A stretch of 64,000 nt of DNA from CAYFYS01 sp965202905. Its GTDB lineage: Bacteria; Pseudomonadota; Alphaproteobacteria; MPNO01. How positions within the stretch are numbered: position 1 is the first letter of the stretch; the number at the start of each line of letters is the position of its first letter. The stretch spans positions 3,162,001 through 3,226,000 of the forward strand of contig OZ241868.1 in assembly GCA_965202905.1 (NCBI GenBank), in the 5' to 3' direction. Below are positions 1-8,934 of the stretch, in pieces. A program made the translations under genes and the position numbers. Under the pieces are notes generated by a model. It did not search any database. It saw only the letters and a program-made list of their open reading frames with translations, and had not been told where the DNA came from.

Positions 1-1094
1 CCGGCAAAGGAGATCCGCACGAAGTCGCCGCCGCGGGTCCGGTCGAAGTCCCTGCCGGGCGCCATGGCGACGCCGGCCTCGCGCAGCAGCCGATCGCACA
101 GCGTGTCGCTGTCCAAACCCCACGGGCTGACGTCGGCATAGACGTAGAACGCGCCGTCGGCCGGCGTCAGCCGCGCCAGCCCGGCTTTGGGCAGACCGTT
201 CAGGAGAAGCTCCCGGTTGCGCGCGTATCGGCGGACGTTCGCGTCGAGCTCCTCGCCACAGTCGAACGCCGCAAGCGCCGCGCGCTGCGCCAGGCTGGGC
301 GGCGAGATGAACAGGTTCTGGGCGAGGCGCTCGACTGCGCACAGCAAACCCTCCGGGACGACCATCCAGCCGATACGCCAGCCGGTCATCGAGAAGTACT
401 TGGAAAAGCTGTTGACGATGACGGCCTCGTCGGTGAAGGCGAGCGCGGTCTCCGCGAGCCCGGCATAGGTGACGCCATGATAGACCTCATCGGAGATCAG
501 CCGGATGCCGCGCTCGCCGCAGTAGCCGGCCAGCGCCGCCAGAGCGTCGCGGTCGAGCATCGTACCGGTCGGGTTGGCCGGGCTCGCCACGATCAGCCCG
601 TCGAGCGGCGCGCCGATGCCGTCGAGCAGCGCCGGGCTGGGCTGATAGCGCGTCTCCGGGCCGGTCGGCAGGCACACGGTCTCGATCCCCAATGCCTGCA
701 GAATGTTGCGATAGGCCGGATAGCTTGGATCGGCGAGCGCCACCCGGTCCCCGACTTCGAAGGCGGCCAGGAACGACAGCACGAACCCACCCGAGGATCC
801 GGTGGTCACGACGACTCGCCGGGGATCGACCGGGCGGCCATACGTCTCCCGGTAATGCGCGGCGATCCGGTCGCGCAGCCCGGGGATGCCCGTCGCCTCG
901 GTATAGCCCAGCGTATCGGTCTCCATGGCGTGCCTGGCCGCCTCCAGAACCCCGCGCGGCGCCGAGGTGGAAGGCTGACCTATCTCCAGACGCACCACAT
1001 CGTGGCCCGCGGCCGCGCGCTCGTTGGCCGCGCGCATGACATCCATGACGACGAAGGACGGAACCGCGCCACGCGAAGAGCTTTTCAGGACCAC
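1..1094 (-). CDS. Class I/II PLP-dependent aminotransferase (partial, C-terminus outside window)
   Basis: This gene encodes a fold-type I aminotransferase that moves an amino group between an amino acid and a 2-oxo acid through pyridoxal phosphate in the cytoplasm. About 364 residues are visible before the window edge. The motif SFSKYFSMTGWRIGW carries the Schiff-base lysine (about K232), and ASPANPTGT and SDEVYHG are the typical PLP-ring and phosphate-site motifs. I chose the GTG at 1094 because it lies just after the stop of the upstream GGT-like gene (1098-1100), which suggests coupling; an ATG at 1046 is the alternative. The substrate cannot be told from sequence. The family assignment is confident. 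Confidence 0.85.
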   Translation of the reverse strand, partial: MVLKSSSRGAVPSFVVMDVMRAANERAAAGHDVVRLEIGQPSTSAPRGVLEAARHAMETDTLGYTEATGIPGLRDRIAAHYRETYGRPVDPRRVVVTTGSSGGFVLSFLAAFEVGDRVALADPSYPAYRNILQALGIETVCLPTGPETRYQPSPALLDGIGAPLDGLIVASPANPTGTMLDRDALAALAGYCGERGIRLISDEVYHGVTYAGLAETALAFTDEAVIVNSFSKYFSMTGWRIGWMVVPEGLLCAVERLAQNLFISPPSLAQRAALAAFDCGEELDANVRRYARNRELLLNGLPKAGLARLTPADGAFYVYADVSPWGLDSDTLCDRLLREAGVAMAPGRDFDRTRGGDFVRISFA

Positions 1095-1097
1095 GGT

Positions 1098-2396
1098 CTA
1101 TCTTTCGGCGCTGACCGCCAGGCCGAAGCCGCGCGGATCGGTTTGAAACCGGCAGATGTCCACCTTGCGCTGGATCCCCGCCGGACAATGGATCGCGTTG
1201 AGCCGTCCGGCATCGCCCCTTTCGGCCGCGACGGCTTCCCTCAAAGGGGTCTTGCGGTAAAGGACCGAGCCCGAGACCCGGGCGAGCGCCGGCGCCGCGG
1301 CCGGCCCGCCCGAGGCCGCGATCGCGTAGTAGGAATTGCCGGTGTTCTCGTTGAAGACAACCGCCAGAGAGAAGGCCCCACGCGCCGGCCCGCCGCCTGG
1401 TGTCGAGACGAAGACGCCGGTGCCCGGGACGATCCGGCCGATGCCGAACGGACCGTTCATGGTCAGCCCGCAGGCCACCGCGCCGCCCCGGCGGTCCATG
1501 ACGACGAAGCCGGTCGTGCCGCGGTCGCGGGGTTCCGGTCGCGGTGCGGCATCGCGCACGGGCGTGTAGGCGTCGCCCCGGAACCGACGACCCCACAGCG
1601 CGGCGGCCGCCGTTCCAGCCACCGTCGCGACCGTGTGGTTGCCGAACCTGAACGTGGCCGGCTCGCGCCAGGTCGGTGTCCAGCTTCGCATCGCCCGAAC
1701 CGGCAGCGACCTGCCGATCGCCGCTGCCCCGGCGGCGAAACGATTGGCCAGCGGCCCGCCATAGAGCGCGCCGGCGCCATTGGCCCGGATCTGCCCGATG
1801 GTCGTGGCCAGCGCGACCTGCTCGAACCCGTCGCCTTCGTCCAGCGGCGCGCCGTTGCGCCGCAGGAAGATCGCCCGGGCGGTCGGGTCTGCCGCCAGAC
1901 GGGCGGCCTCGGGACGGCTCGCCCGCGCCAGGGCGCGCGAGATCCGGCCACCGAACCGCGCGGCCCGCTCGCCCGGCAGCACGAGCTGCGACCAGGGCAG
2001 CCGTCCGTAACGGGCATGCAGCGCCGCCATGCCGCGGACGTTTGCCGGCGCCGCGAGCGGCCGCCCGTCGGCGCCCGACGCGCCTGCGGGGGGCAGGAAA
2101 TCCAGCACCTCGGCCTTGTCGGAATCGCCGGCGTGGACCACGCACAGCCCGCCGCCCCCCAAGGCGGCGGCGATCGGATAGGTCACGGAAAGCCCGAAAT
2201 ACAGGGCAACCGCGGCGTCGGCCGCGGTGCCGCCGGCCGACAGCGCGTCGCGGGCGATGAGGGCCGAGGCCGGCTCCTCGGAGACGGCGCCGCCGAAACC
2301 GAGGCCGGCATGTCCGACCACGCCGAGCGGCTTGGCGTTGAAATCGCAGGCGAACAGCACGAGAAGAACCGCCGCAAGCGCGGTTTGACGATGCAT
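1098..2396 (-). CDS. Gamma-glutamyltransferase-like Ntn hydrolase, probable exported lipoprotein
   Basis: This 432-residue protein belongs to the gamma-glutamyltranspeptidase family, which cleaves gamma-glutamyl bonds after self-processing into two chains. Residues 1-17 form a hydrophobic signal ending in LFAC, a plausible but imperfect lipobox with Cys17. The N-terminal family block EPASALIARDALSAGG is present. The self-cleavage/nucleophile site is RGTTGFVVMD (Thr294 or Thr295), where classical enzymes have TTH, so the usual histidine is glycine. The protein is shorter than typical GGT (about 550 residues), mainly by a reduced large subunit. It lies 4 bp upstream of the aminotransferase and probably shares its transcript. 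Whether it keeps transpeptidase activity is unclear. Confidence 0.72.
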   Translation of the reverse strand: MHRQTALAAVLLVLFACDFNAKPLGVVGHAGLGFGGAVSEEPASALIARDALSAGGTAADAAVALYFGLSVTYPIAAALGGGGLCVVHAGDSDKAEVLDFLPPAGASGADGRPLAAPANVRGMAALHARYGRLPWSQLVLPGERAARFGGRISRALARASRPEAARLAADPTARAIFLRRNGAPLDEGDGFEQVALATTIGQIRANGAGALYGGPLANRFAAGAAAIGRSLPVRAMRSWTPTWREPATFRFGNHTVATVAGTAAAALWGRRFRGDAYTPVRDAAPRPEPRDRGTTGFVVMDRRGGAVACGLTMNGPFGIGRIVPGTGVFVSTPGGGPARGAFSLAVVFNENTGNSYYAIAASGGPAAAPALARVSGSVLYRKTPLREAVAAERGDAGRLNAIHCPAGIQRKVDICRFQTDPRGFGLAVSAER

Positions 2397-2433
2397 CCGC
2401 CGCTGCCTACCCTTCAGATAACGAGAGGGACCC

Positions 2434-3804
2434 ATGCCCTTTACCCGCCCCATCCGTCGAGCGCTGCTCCTGCATGTGCTGATCTCCGCGCTCGCGATCG
2501 GGAGCGCAGCGTCCTCGAATGGCCGCACGGTCCAGATATTCGACACCGAGATCGAGAATACCATTCGGCTTTACGCGAAGCCAGTTTTCCGCGCGGCCGG
2601 ACTCGCGCCGGGGACGGTGCGGATCCATCTGGTGCGTTCAAGCGTGCCCAACGCCTTCGTCTCGCGCGGCCAGCGGCTGTTCGTGACCACGGGGTTGCTG
2701 CGCGCCGCCGAGCACCCGGGCCAGGTGATCGGGGTCCTGGCCCACGAGACCGGCCATATCGCCGGCGGCCACTTGGCGCGGCTGGACACCATGCTGCGGG
2801 ATGCCTCGACGCCGGCGCTGCTGACGACCATCTTCGCTGCGGCGCTCGGCGCGCTGGCCGGCCGCCCGGAAGCGGCGATCGCGGCGGCCGGCGCCGGGAC
2901 GACCGCGATCAACCGGCGCCTGTTGTCCTTCAGCCGCGCACAGGAGCAGGCCGCCGACCGCGCGGCGATCTCTTACCTGGAGGAGACCCGCCAGTCCGCC
3001 CGCGGCCTTTTCGAGTTCCTCGAATATCTCGACGACCAGCAGGCGCTGATCGTCAGCCGGCGCACCCAGGAGGAGCTGGGCTACGACGTCACCCACCCGC
3101 TGACCCGCGACCGGATCGCCTATCTGCGCGATCACGTGGAACGCTCGAGACACTCGGACAAGCCGATCCAGGCGGAGCTTCAACGGCTGCACGCGCGCAT
3201 GGTGGCCAAGCTCGACGGGTTCATCGAGCTCCCGGCCCGCACGCTTGCCAAGTACAAGCCGTCGGATCGCTCCCTGCCTGCCCGCTACGCGCGCGCGATC
3301 GCGCTTTACCGCATGAGCGATACCGAGAGCGCCCTGCGCGCCACCGGCAAGCTCATCGAGCAGCACCCGCAGGATCCGTATTTCCAGGAGTTCATGGGAC
3401 AGATCCTGTTCGAATCCGGCCGCATCGAAGAGGCGGTGCCCTTCTACCAGCGCGCGGTCGATGCGATGCCGGATGCGCCCCTGCTGCGGGTCGGCCTCGC
3501 CCACGCCCAGATCGAGCTTGGCCGGCAGGACTTGATCCAGCCCGCATTGGCCCATCTCAAGGTCGCGATGCGCGATGAGGATACCATCGTGCTGGTCTGG
3601 CGACTGGCAGCCACCGCCTATGGCCGGTCGGGCTGGCTGGGTCAATCCGCGCTGGCCTCGGCGGAATACGCCTTTCGCACCGGCCGGCGCAAAGACGCCG
3701 TTCAGATGGCCGCGCGCGCCAAGAAGCTGTTGAAGGAAGGCGCCCCGGGCTGGCTGCGCGCCGAGGATCTGATCACGTCGCTCGAGCAGAAAAAGGCGCA
3801 ATGA
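2434..3804 (+). CDS. M48 family metalloprotease with TPR region, BepA/YfgC-like
   Basis: This 456-residue protein has an N-terminal signal segment (about residues 8-27), an M48 zinc protease domain and a helical TPR-type C-terminal half. Zinc ligands are H104 and H108 of HETGH, with Glu171 in the EQAAD motif as the likely third ligand. BepA-type proteins act in the periplasm on outer-membrane assembly, degrading or helping LptD and BAM clients. An SD-like GAGAGGG precedes the ATG. The gene is divergent from the GGT-like gene with only 37 bp between start codons, so the promoters must overlap coding sequence. The length fits the BepA family (about 480 residues). Confidence 0.85.
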   Translation: MPFTRPIRRALLLHVLISALAIGSAASSNGRTVQIFDTEIENTIRLYAKPVFRAAGLAPGTVRIHLVRSSVPNAFVSRGQRLFVTTGLLRAAEHPGQVIGVLAHETGHIAGGHLARLDTMLRDASTPALLTTIFAAALGALAGRPEAAIAAAGAGTTAINRRLLSFSRAQEQAADRAAISYLEETRQSARGLFEFLEYLDDQQALIVSRRTQEELGYDVTHPLTRDRIAYLRDHVERSRHSDKPIQAELQRLHARMVAKLDGFIELPARTLAKYKPSDRSLPARYARAIALYRMSDTESALRATGKLIEQHPQDPYFQEFMGQILFESGRIEEAVPFYQRAVDAMPDAPLLRVGLAHAQIELGRQDLIQPALAHLKVAMRDEDTIVLVWRLAATAYGRSGWLGQSALASAEYAFRTGRRKDAVQMAARAKKLLKEGAPGWLRAEDLITSLEQKKAQ

Positions 3805-3901
3805 TCTTCTCTCAAGGACAAGCGTCGAATTCGCCGGCCCCCGCGTGGTAAGCTTCTGGCTGGGCCAATCGTCCCCCAGTGCGTCAATCCGGAGGCTCGC
3901 C

Positions 3902-4648
3902 ATGCGCCGTGTGTTTCTGATCGCAGGTGTTTTCACGGCACTTGCCCTGCCCGGCCTGCAGGCGGCGGCAGCCGACCTGTCGCCCGACCGCCGCAAGGCC
4001 GTCGAGGCGGTGATCGAGGATTACCTGATCCGCAATCCGCAGGTGATCGAGCGGGCGCTCCAGGCGCTGGAGGCCAGGCGCGAGGCGGATACGGCGCAGG
4101 CGGTCCAGGCCGCGCTCAAGGCCCATTACAAGGAGCTGGTCGAGGCGCCCGGGACGCCGGTCGCCGGCAACGTCAACGGCGACGTGACCCTGGTGGAATT
4201 CTTCGATTATCGCTGCGGGGTCTGCCGGCGGGTTCACCCGGTGGTCGCGGAGCTGATGGAGTCCGACAAGGGAATCCGGCGGGTCTACAAGGAATGGCCG
4301 ATCCTGGGCCCGGACTCGGTCTACGCCAGCCGCGCGGCGCTGGCCTCGCGCGCGCAGGGCAAGTACCACGCCTTTCACGACGCGCTGATGGAAGCCCGCG
4401 GCAGTCTCGACAAGGCCGGCGTCATGCGCGTGGCAACGCGGATCGGACTGAACATCCGGAACCTGCAGCGCGACATGGACTTGCCCGAGATCAACGCGAT
4501 CATCCGCCGCACCTACGCCATCGCCGAGGCGCTGCGCATCAACGGCACGCCGTCGTTCATCATTGGCGGTCAGGTGATTCGCGGCGGACGCGACTTGGCG
4601 ACGATGAAGCAACTGGTCGCCCAGGCCCGCGCGGCCGCCGGGAAATAG
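3902..4648 (+). CDS. DsbA-family thiol:disulfide oxidoreductase (exported)
   Basis: This 248-residue protein starts with a signal peptide (cleavage likely after QAAAA, near residue 24), then a helical N-terminal extension, then a DsbA thioredoxin fold. The active site is CGVC (C105, C108), and the cis-proline loop is GTPSF (T216-P217). The pattern matches the BdbD/Com1-like DsbA proteins of alphaproteobacteria, which oxidise or isomerise cysteines in periplasmic proteins. I chose the ATG at 3902 because it begins the signal peptide; an in-frame codon at 3845 would add a non-signal leader. It follows the M48 protease gene by 97 bp in the same direction and could be cotranscribed. Confidence 0.85.
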   Translation: MRRVFLIAGVFTALALPGLQAAAADLSPDRRKAVEAVIEDYLIRNPQVIERALQALEARREADTAQAVQAALKAHYKELVEAPGTPVAGNVNGDVTLVEFFDYRCGVCRRVHPVVAELMESDKGIRRVYKEWPILGPDSVYASRAALASRAQGKYHAFHDALMEARGSLDKAGVMRVATRIGLNIRNLQRDMDLPEINAIIRRTYAIAEALRINGTPSFIIGGQVIRGGRDLATMKQLVAQARAAAGK

Positions 4649-4660
4649 CGCGGCGGCCGC

Positions 4661-5791
4661 TCAGATGTAGTGCTCGGCGAGCGGCGGAAAGCCGTTGAAG
4701 CCGACCGAGGCGTAGGTCGTGGTGTAGGCCCCCGCGCTCAGGATCTCGATCTTGTCGCCGATCCGAAGGTCGAGCGGCAGCTCGTAGCCGGCCGCCTCGT
4801 AGAGCATGTCGACTTCGTCGCAGGTCGGGCCGGCGAGCGCCACCGGGCCGGTCCGCCCACCGTCGCGCGGCGTGCGCAGCCGGTACTGGATCGCCTCGTC
4901 CATCACCTCCGGCAAACCGCCGAACCGGCCGATGTCGAGGTAGATCCAGCGCTTGTCCTCGTCGTAGGACTTCCGCGAGATCAGCACGATCTCGGTCTGG
5001 ATCACGCCGGCATCGGCGGGGATGCAGCGCCCGGGCTCGATCATCATGCGCGGCATGTCGTTGCCGAAATGCCGCCGCATGGCGGTCATGATGGCATCGC
5101 CGTAGTCGCCGGGCGCCGGCACGTCCTGGCGATAGCGCGCCGGGAAGCCGCCGCCCAGGTTGATCGTCCGCAGCTCGACTCCGAGCCGGTTCAACGCGGT
5201 GAAAATCGTCGCCGTCCGGCCGATCGCGATGTCCCACTGCGCGACATCGCGCTGCTGCGAGCCGACATGGAAGGAGACGCCGTAAGGCGCCAGCCCGAGC
5301 CCCGCCGCGCGCGCGAGCAGGTCGATCGCCATCTCGACATGGCAGCCAAATTTCTCCGAAAGCGGCCAATCGGCGCCCTCGCCGTCGGTCAGGATCCGGC
5401 ACAGCACTTTCGAGCCGGGCGCGGCGCGAGAGAGCTTCAGCAGCTCCGCCTCGCAGTCGAAGGCATACATCTCCAGGCCGCAGGCATGGGCCGCCGCGAT
5501 ATCGCGCTCCTTTTTGATGGTGCTGCCGAACGCCATGCGGGACGGATCGATGCCGTAATCCCGGCACCGCTCGATCTCATGGACGCTGGCGGTATCGAAA
5601 TTCGATCCGAGGCGGTCGAGCAGCGTGACGATGGGACGCGCAGGGTTCGCCTTGACGGCGTAATAGATCTCGGCCTCGGGCAGGGCCGCGCGCAGCGCCC
5701 GGTAGCTCTCGGCCACGATGTCCAGATCGACCACCAGGCATGGCGTCGCCGGTTGCCTGTCGGCCAGGAATCGCCCGATCTTGCCGCTCAT
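4661..5791 (-). CDS. Ornithine (lysine/ornithine) decarboxylase, fold-type III
   Basis: This 376-residue PLP enzyme belongs to the alanine-racemase-fold decarboxylases and makes putrescine (or cadaverine) from ornithine (or lysine). K47 in YYAVKANP binds PLP. HVGSQ (H175), GGGFP (213-217) and EPGR (252-255) are cofactor-site motifs, and C324 in GPTCDEVD is the catalytic cysteine supplied across the dimer. The length is typical of alphaproteobacterial ODC. I took the ATG at 5791 because it begins MSGKIGRFLAD, where the family starts; upstream in-frame sequence is low-complexity. Its 3' end faces the dsbA-like gene with 12 bp between stops. It is divergent from aroQ across a 224-bp spacer. Confidence 0.9.
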   Translation of the reverse strand: MSGKIGRFLADRQPATPCLVVDLDIVAESYRALRAALPEAEIYYAVKANPARPIVTLLDRLGSNFDTASVHEIERCRDYGIDPSRMAFGSTIKKERDIAAAHACGLEMYAFDCEAELLKLSRAAPGSKVLCRILTDGEGADWPLSEKFGCHVEMAIDLLARAAGLGLAPYGVSFHVGSQQRDVAQWDIAIGRTATIFTALNRLGVELRTINLGGGFPARYRQDVPAPGDYGDAIMTAMRRHFGNDMPRMMIEPGRCIPADAGVIQTEIVLISRKSYDEDKRWIYLDIGRFGGLPEVMDEAIQYRLRTPRDGGRTGPVALAGPTCDEVDMLYEAAGYELPLDLRIGDKIEILSAGAYTTTYASVGFNGFPPLAEHYI

Positions 5792-5953
5792 TGCCGTCCC
5801 GCCGTCGCTCGCGCCCGCGCGCCCACCCTTCGGCAAGGGCGCAGGTGATATACGGGCCCTGAGCGGCTGTAAAGGGCCAAACCGGTCAGGCCGCAACCGT
5901 CAGGCCCCGGATCCCGAAAAAGACCGCCGGCGCCGGCGCGCGCGACTGCCTGA

Positions 5954-5981
5954 TTGCACAGACGCCGATGCGTCCTATAAA
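5954..5981 (+). promoter_or_regulatory. Candidate sigma70-type promoter of aroQ-accB-accC-aat
   Basis: A TTGCAC hexamer at 5954-5959 and a TATAAA hexamer at 5976-5981 are separated by 16 bp. Predicted transcription would begin about 25-30 bp before the aroQ GTG start at 6016. This is an AT-rich patch in an otherwise GC-rich 224-bp divergent spacer. The call rests on motif match only. Confidence 0.45.
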
Positions 5982-6015
5982 CTCGCTGTCCTCGAACTGA
6001 AACGAGCGAGCCGGC

Positions 6016-6474
6016 GTGGCGTCGCGAGTCCTCATCCTCAACGGCCCCAATCTTAACCTGCTCGGCGTGCGCGAACCGGAGATCTATGGGCATCAGACGT
6101 TGCAGGACATCGAAACGTTGTGCCACGCCAAGGCCGGCCCGCTCGACGCCGTGGTCTCGTTCCGCCAATCCAACCACGAAGGCGAGCTGATCGACTGGAT
6201 TCATGCCGCGCGCGGGGCCCAGGACGTAATCATCATCAATCCCGCCGCCTACGGCCATTCTTCCATCGCGCTGCTGGATGCGCTCAAGGCCTGCGCGTTG
6301 CCGGTGATCGAGCTGCACCTGTCCAACCCGCTGGCGCGCGAGCCGTTCCGCCATCGCAGCTACGTAAGCCTGGTCGCCGACGGCGTGATCTGCGGCTTCG
6401 GGAGCGCCGGATACACGATGGCGATCGAGGCCGCGGTCGGGCTGATCGAACGGGAGCGGGAGACCCGGCAGTGA
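6016..6474 (+). CDS. aroQ: 3-dehydroquinate dehydratase, type II
   Basis: This 152-residue enzyme converts 3-dehydroquinate to 3-dehydroshikimate in the shikimate pathway. It has the full type II signature: NGPNLNLLG at the N-terminus, catalytic Tyr24 in EPEIYG, INPAAYGHSS, catalytic His101 in ELHLSN, and FRHRSYVS with the substrate-binding arginine. The start is GTG at 6016, preceded by a plausible promoter. Its TGA overlaps the accB start (GTGA, 4 bp), so translation of the two is probably coupled. The aroQ-accB-accC order is widespread in alphaproteobacteria. Confidence 0.95.
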   Translation: MASRVLILNGPNLNLLGVREPEIYGHQTLQDIETLCHAKAGPLDAVVSFRQSNHEGELIDWIHAARGAQDVIIINPAAYGHSSIALLDALKACALPVIELHLSNPLAREPFRHRSYVSLVADGVICGFGSAGYTMAIEAAVGLIERERETRQ

Positions 6475-6917
6475 CTTCCTTCGATATCGACGAGGACCTT
6501 GTCCGGCGGCTCTCGGCCCTGCTCGACGAGACCGGCCTGGGCGAGATCGAATATGCCGAGGGCGAGAGGCGGATAAGGGTCTCGCGCGGTGGCGCGGCCG
6601 TCGCAATGGCCGCGCCCTTCCCCGCCGCGGCGGCCGCTTCCGCACCCGCGGGGGAGCCCGGCGCACCGGTTGCCGCCGACATCGAAGGCGCGGTGATCGC
6701 GCCCATGGTCGGCACCGTCTACATCGCGCCCGAGCCTGGGGCGGCGCCGTTCGTTCGTTCCGGCGACACGGTCGAGGAAGGCCAGACGCTGCTGCTGATC
6801 GAGACGATGAAGACGTTCAACCCGATTCGCGCGCCGCGGCCGGGCCGGGTCGCCCGTATCCTGGTCAGCGACGCCATGCCGGTCGAATACGGCGAAGCCC
6901 TGATCGTCCTCGAATAG
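6471..6917 (+). CDS. accB: Biotin carboxyl carrier protein of acetyl-CoA carboxylase
   Basis: This 148-residue protein carries the biotin that shuttles CO2 in acetyl-CoA carboxylase, the first step of fatty acid synthesis. The N-terminal part (1-40) is the usual FDIDEDLVRRLSALLDETGL region, followed by an Ala/Pro-rich linker (about 42-68) and a C-terminal biotinyl domain. The biotin-accepting lysine is K114 in ETMKTFN, a departure from the usual EAMKMMN. The start is GTG at 6471, overlapping the aroQ stop. It precedes accC by 18 bp. Identity is firm from context and domain order. Confidence 0.93.
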   Translation: MTSFDIDEDLVRRLSALLDETGLGEIEYAEGERRIRVSRGGAAVAMAAPFPAAAAASAPAGEPGAPVAADIEGAVIAPMVGTVYIAPEPGAAPFVRSGDTVEEGQTLLLIETMKTFNPIRAPRPGRVARILVSDAMPVEYGEALIVLE

Positions 6918-6935
6918 CCGGCTGGACGTACACCG

Positions 6936-8279
6936 ATGTTCGACAAGGTCCTTATCGCGAACCGTGGAGAGGTCGCGCTGCGCATCCATCGCGCGTGCAA
7001 GGAGATGGGCATCCAGACCGTTGCCGTCCATTCGACCGCCGACAAGGATGCCATGCACGTCCGGCTCGCCGACGAGAGCGTGTGCATCGGCCCGCCGCCG
7101 GCGCAGCAGAGCTATCTGAACGTCCCGGCGATCGTCTCCGCGGCGGTGATCGTCGATGCCGATGCGATCCATCCGGGATACGGCTTCCTGTCCGAGGACG
7201 CGAAGTTCGCCTCGATCGTCGAGGAGCACGGGCTTGCCTTCATCGGCCCCTCGTCGGAGCACATCGCGATGATGGGCGACAAGGTCGCGGCCAAGAAGGC
7301 GATGATCGCAAACGGCGTGCCGGTCGTCCCGGGCTCCGACGGCCTCGTCGGGGACGACGCCGCGGCGAGCGCCCTGGCCGAGGAGATCGGCTACCCGGTG
7401 CTGGTCAAAGCCGCCGGCGGCGGCGGCGGGCGCGGCATGAAGGTCGCCGGGCAGCCTTCCATGCTGAGCGCCGCGCTGGGCGCGGCGCGGGCCGAGGCCA
7501 AGGCCGTCTTCCGCAACGATGCGGTCTATATCGAGAAGTTCCTCGATAACCCACGCCACATCGAGGTGCAAATCCTGGCCGACGGCGAGGGCAAGGTGGT
7601 GCATCTGGGCGAGCGCGATTGTTCGTTGCAGCGGCGCCACCAGAAGATCCTCGAGGAGGCCGGATCCCCGGCGCTCAACGACGGACAGCGCGCGGAGATC
7701 GGCCGAATCGCCTGCGCCGCGATCGAGAAGCTCGGCTACCGCAACGCCGGCACGCTCGAGTTTCTCTATCAGGACGGGCAATTCTATTTCATTGAGATGA
7801 ACACACGGCTGCAGGTCGAGCACCCGGTGACCGAGATGATCACCGGCATCGACATCGTGCGCGAGCAGATCAGGGGCGCCGCCGGGCTTCCGCTGGGCTT
7901 CGGGCAGTCCGACGTTACGTTTTCCGGCCACGCGATCGAGTGCCGGATCAACGCCGAGTCGCCGGAGACATTCGCCCCCTCGCCCGGCCGGGTGACGGAA
8001 TACCATCCGCCCGGCGGGCTCGGCGTGCGGATGGATTCGGGGCTCTATGCCGGCTATTGCGTGCCGCCGAACTACGACAGCCTTGTCGCCAAGCTGATCG
8101 TCCACGGCGCCAGCCGCAACGAATGCCTGATGCGGCTTCGGCGCACGTTGCAGGAATGCGTGATCGGCGGGATCGAGACCACCCTGCCGCTCCTGGAGCG
8201 GATCGTCGCCGCTGCCGATTTCGTCAACGGCAACTACGACATCAAGTGGCTCGAGGCCTTCGTCGCCGACGGAGCCTGA
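6936..8279 (+). CDS. accC: Biotin carboxylase subunit of acetyl-CoA carboxylase
   Basis: This 447-residue ATP-grasp enzyme carboxylates the biotin on AccB using ATP and bicarbonate. It shows KVLIANRGEVALRI at the N-terminus, the glycine-rich ATP loop GGGGRGMK (about 162-169), and EMNTRLQVEHPVTE (about 287-300), which contains catalytic and metal-binding residues. The length matches single-subunit AccC (about 447-450). It follows accB closely and precedes aat by 4 bp, so the four genes form one operon. Confidence 0.97.
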   Translation: MFDKVLIANRGEVALRIHRACKEMGIQTVAVHSTADKDAMHVRLADESVCIGPPPAQQSYLNVPAIVSAAVIVDADAIHPGYGFLSEDAKFASIVEEHGLAFIGPSSEHIAMMGDKVAAKKAMIANGVPVVPGSDGLVGDDAAASALAEEIGYPVLVKAAGGGGGRGMKVAGQPSMLSAALGAARAEAKAVFRNDAVYIEKFLDNPRHIEVQILADGEGKVVHLGERDCSLQRRHQKILEEAGSPALNDGQRAEIGRIACAAIEKLGYRNAGTLEFLYQDGQFYFIEMNTRLQVEHPVTEMITGIDIVREQIRGAAGLPLGFGQSDVTFSGHAIECRINAESPETFAPSPGRVTEYHPPGGLGVRMDSGLYAGYCVPPNYDSLVAKLIVHGASRNECLMRLRRTLQECVIGGIETTLPLLERIVAAADFVNGNYDIKWLEAFVADGA

Positions 8280-8283
8280 GACG

Positions 8284-8934
8284 GTGTCGACGCTGACCGC
8301 CGAGGTCCTGCTGCGCGCCTACTCGGTGGGGCTGTTCCCGATGGCCGAGCGGCGCGACGACCCGACATTGTACTGGATCGACCCGGAGAAGCGCGGCATC
8401 CTGCCGCTGGACGGGTTCCACATCCCGCGCCGGCTGCGCAAGGTCGTGCGCGCGGAGACTTTCGAGGTCCGCTGCGACACCGCCTTCGACGCCGTGATCG
8501 AAGCCTGCGCGGAGCCCGGCCCAGGGCGGGACGAAAGCTGGATCAACGCCGGGATCATCGCGCTCTATTGCGAACTGCACCGGATGGGCCGCGCCCATTC
8601 GGTGGAGTGCTGGCGGGACGGCGCACTGGTCGGCGGCCTGTACGGCGTCTCGCTGGGCGCGGCTTTCTTCGGCGAAAGCATGTTCTCGCGGGCCTCCGGT
8701 GCCAGCAAGGTGGCGCTGGTCCACTTGCTCGCCCGGCTGCGGGCCGGCGGCTTCACCCTGCTGGATGTCCAGTTCGTCACGCCGCATCTCGCCCGGTTCG
8801 GCGCCGTGGAGATCCATCGTGCGGGCTATCGTCAGATGCTCGCTGATGCGCTGGACCGGCTGGGGACGTTTCAACGGGACATGACGCGCTCGGGAATCGA
8901 GGAAGTCCTGCAGCTCTTCACCCAGACGTCGTAG
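8284..8934 (+). CDS. aat: Leucyl/phenylalanyl-tRNA--protein transferase
   Basis: This 216-residue enzyme adds Leu or Phe from charged tRNA to proteins with N-terminal Arg or Lys, making N-degrons read by ClpS and degraded by ClpAP. It has the family start LLRAYSVGLFPMAE, the block YWIDPEKRGILPLDGFHIP, and the core GGLYGVSLGAAFFGESMFS. The start is GTG at 8284, 4 bp after accC. Its 3' end overlaps the opposing DUF2155 gene by 64 bp. clpS and clpA, which act downstream of it, lie about 5 kb away in this window. Confidence 0.95.
   Translation: MSTLTAEVLLRAYSVGLFPMAERRDDPTLYWIDPEKRGILPLDGFHIPRRLRKVVRAETFEVRCDTAFDAVIEACAEPGPGRDESWINAGIIALYCELHRMGRAHSVECWRDGALVGGLYGVSLGAAFFGESMFSRASGASKVALVHLLARLRAGGFTLLDVQFVTPHLARFGAVEIHRAGYRQMLADALDRLGTFQRDMTRSGIEEVLQLFTQTS

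Noticed and set aside
477..3578. Plus-strand open frame of over 1000 codons
   Set aside because: It is antisense to the aminotransferase and GGT-like genes and out of frame with the M48 protease; its translation is Arg/Gly/Ala-rich with no domain. GC-rich DNA keeps such shadow frames open.
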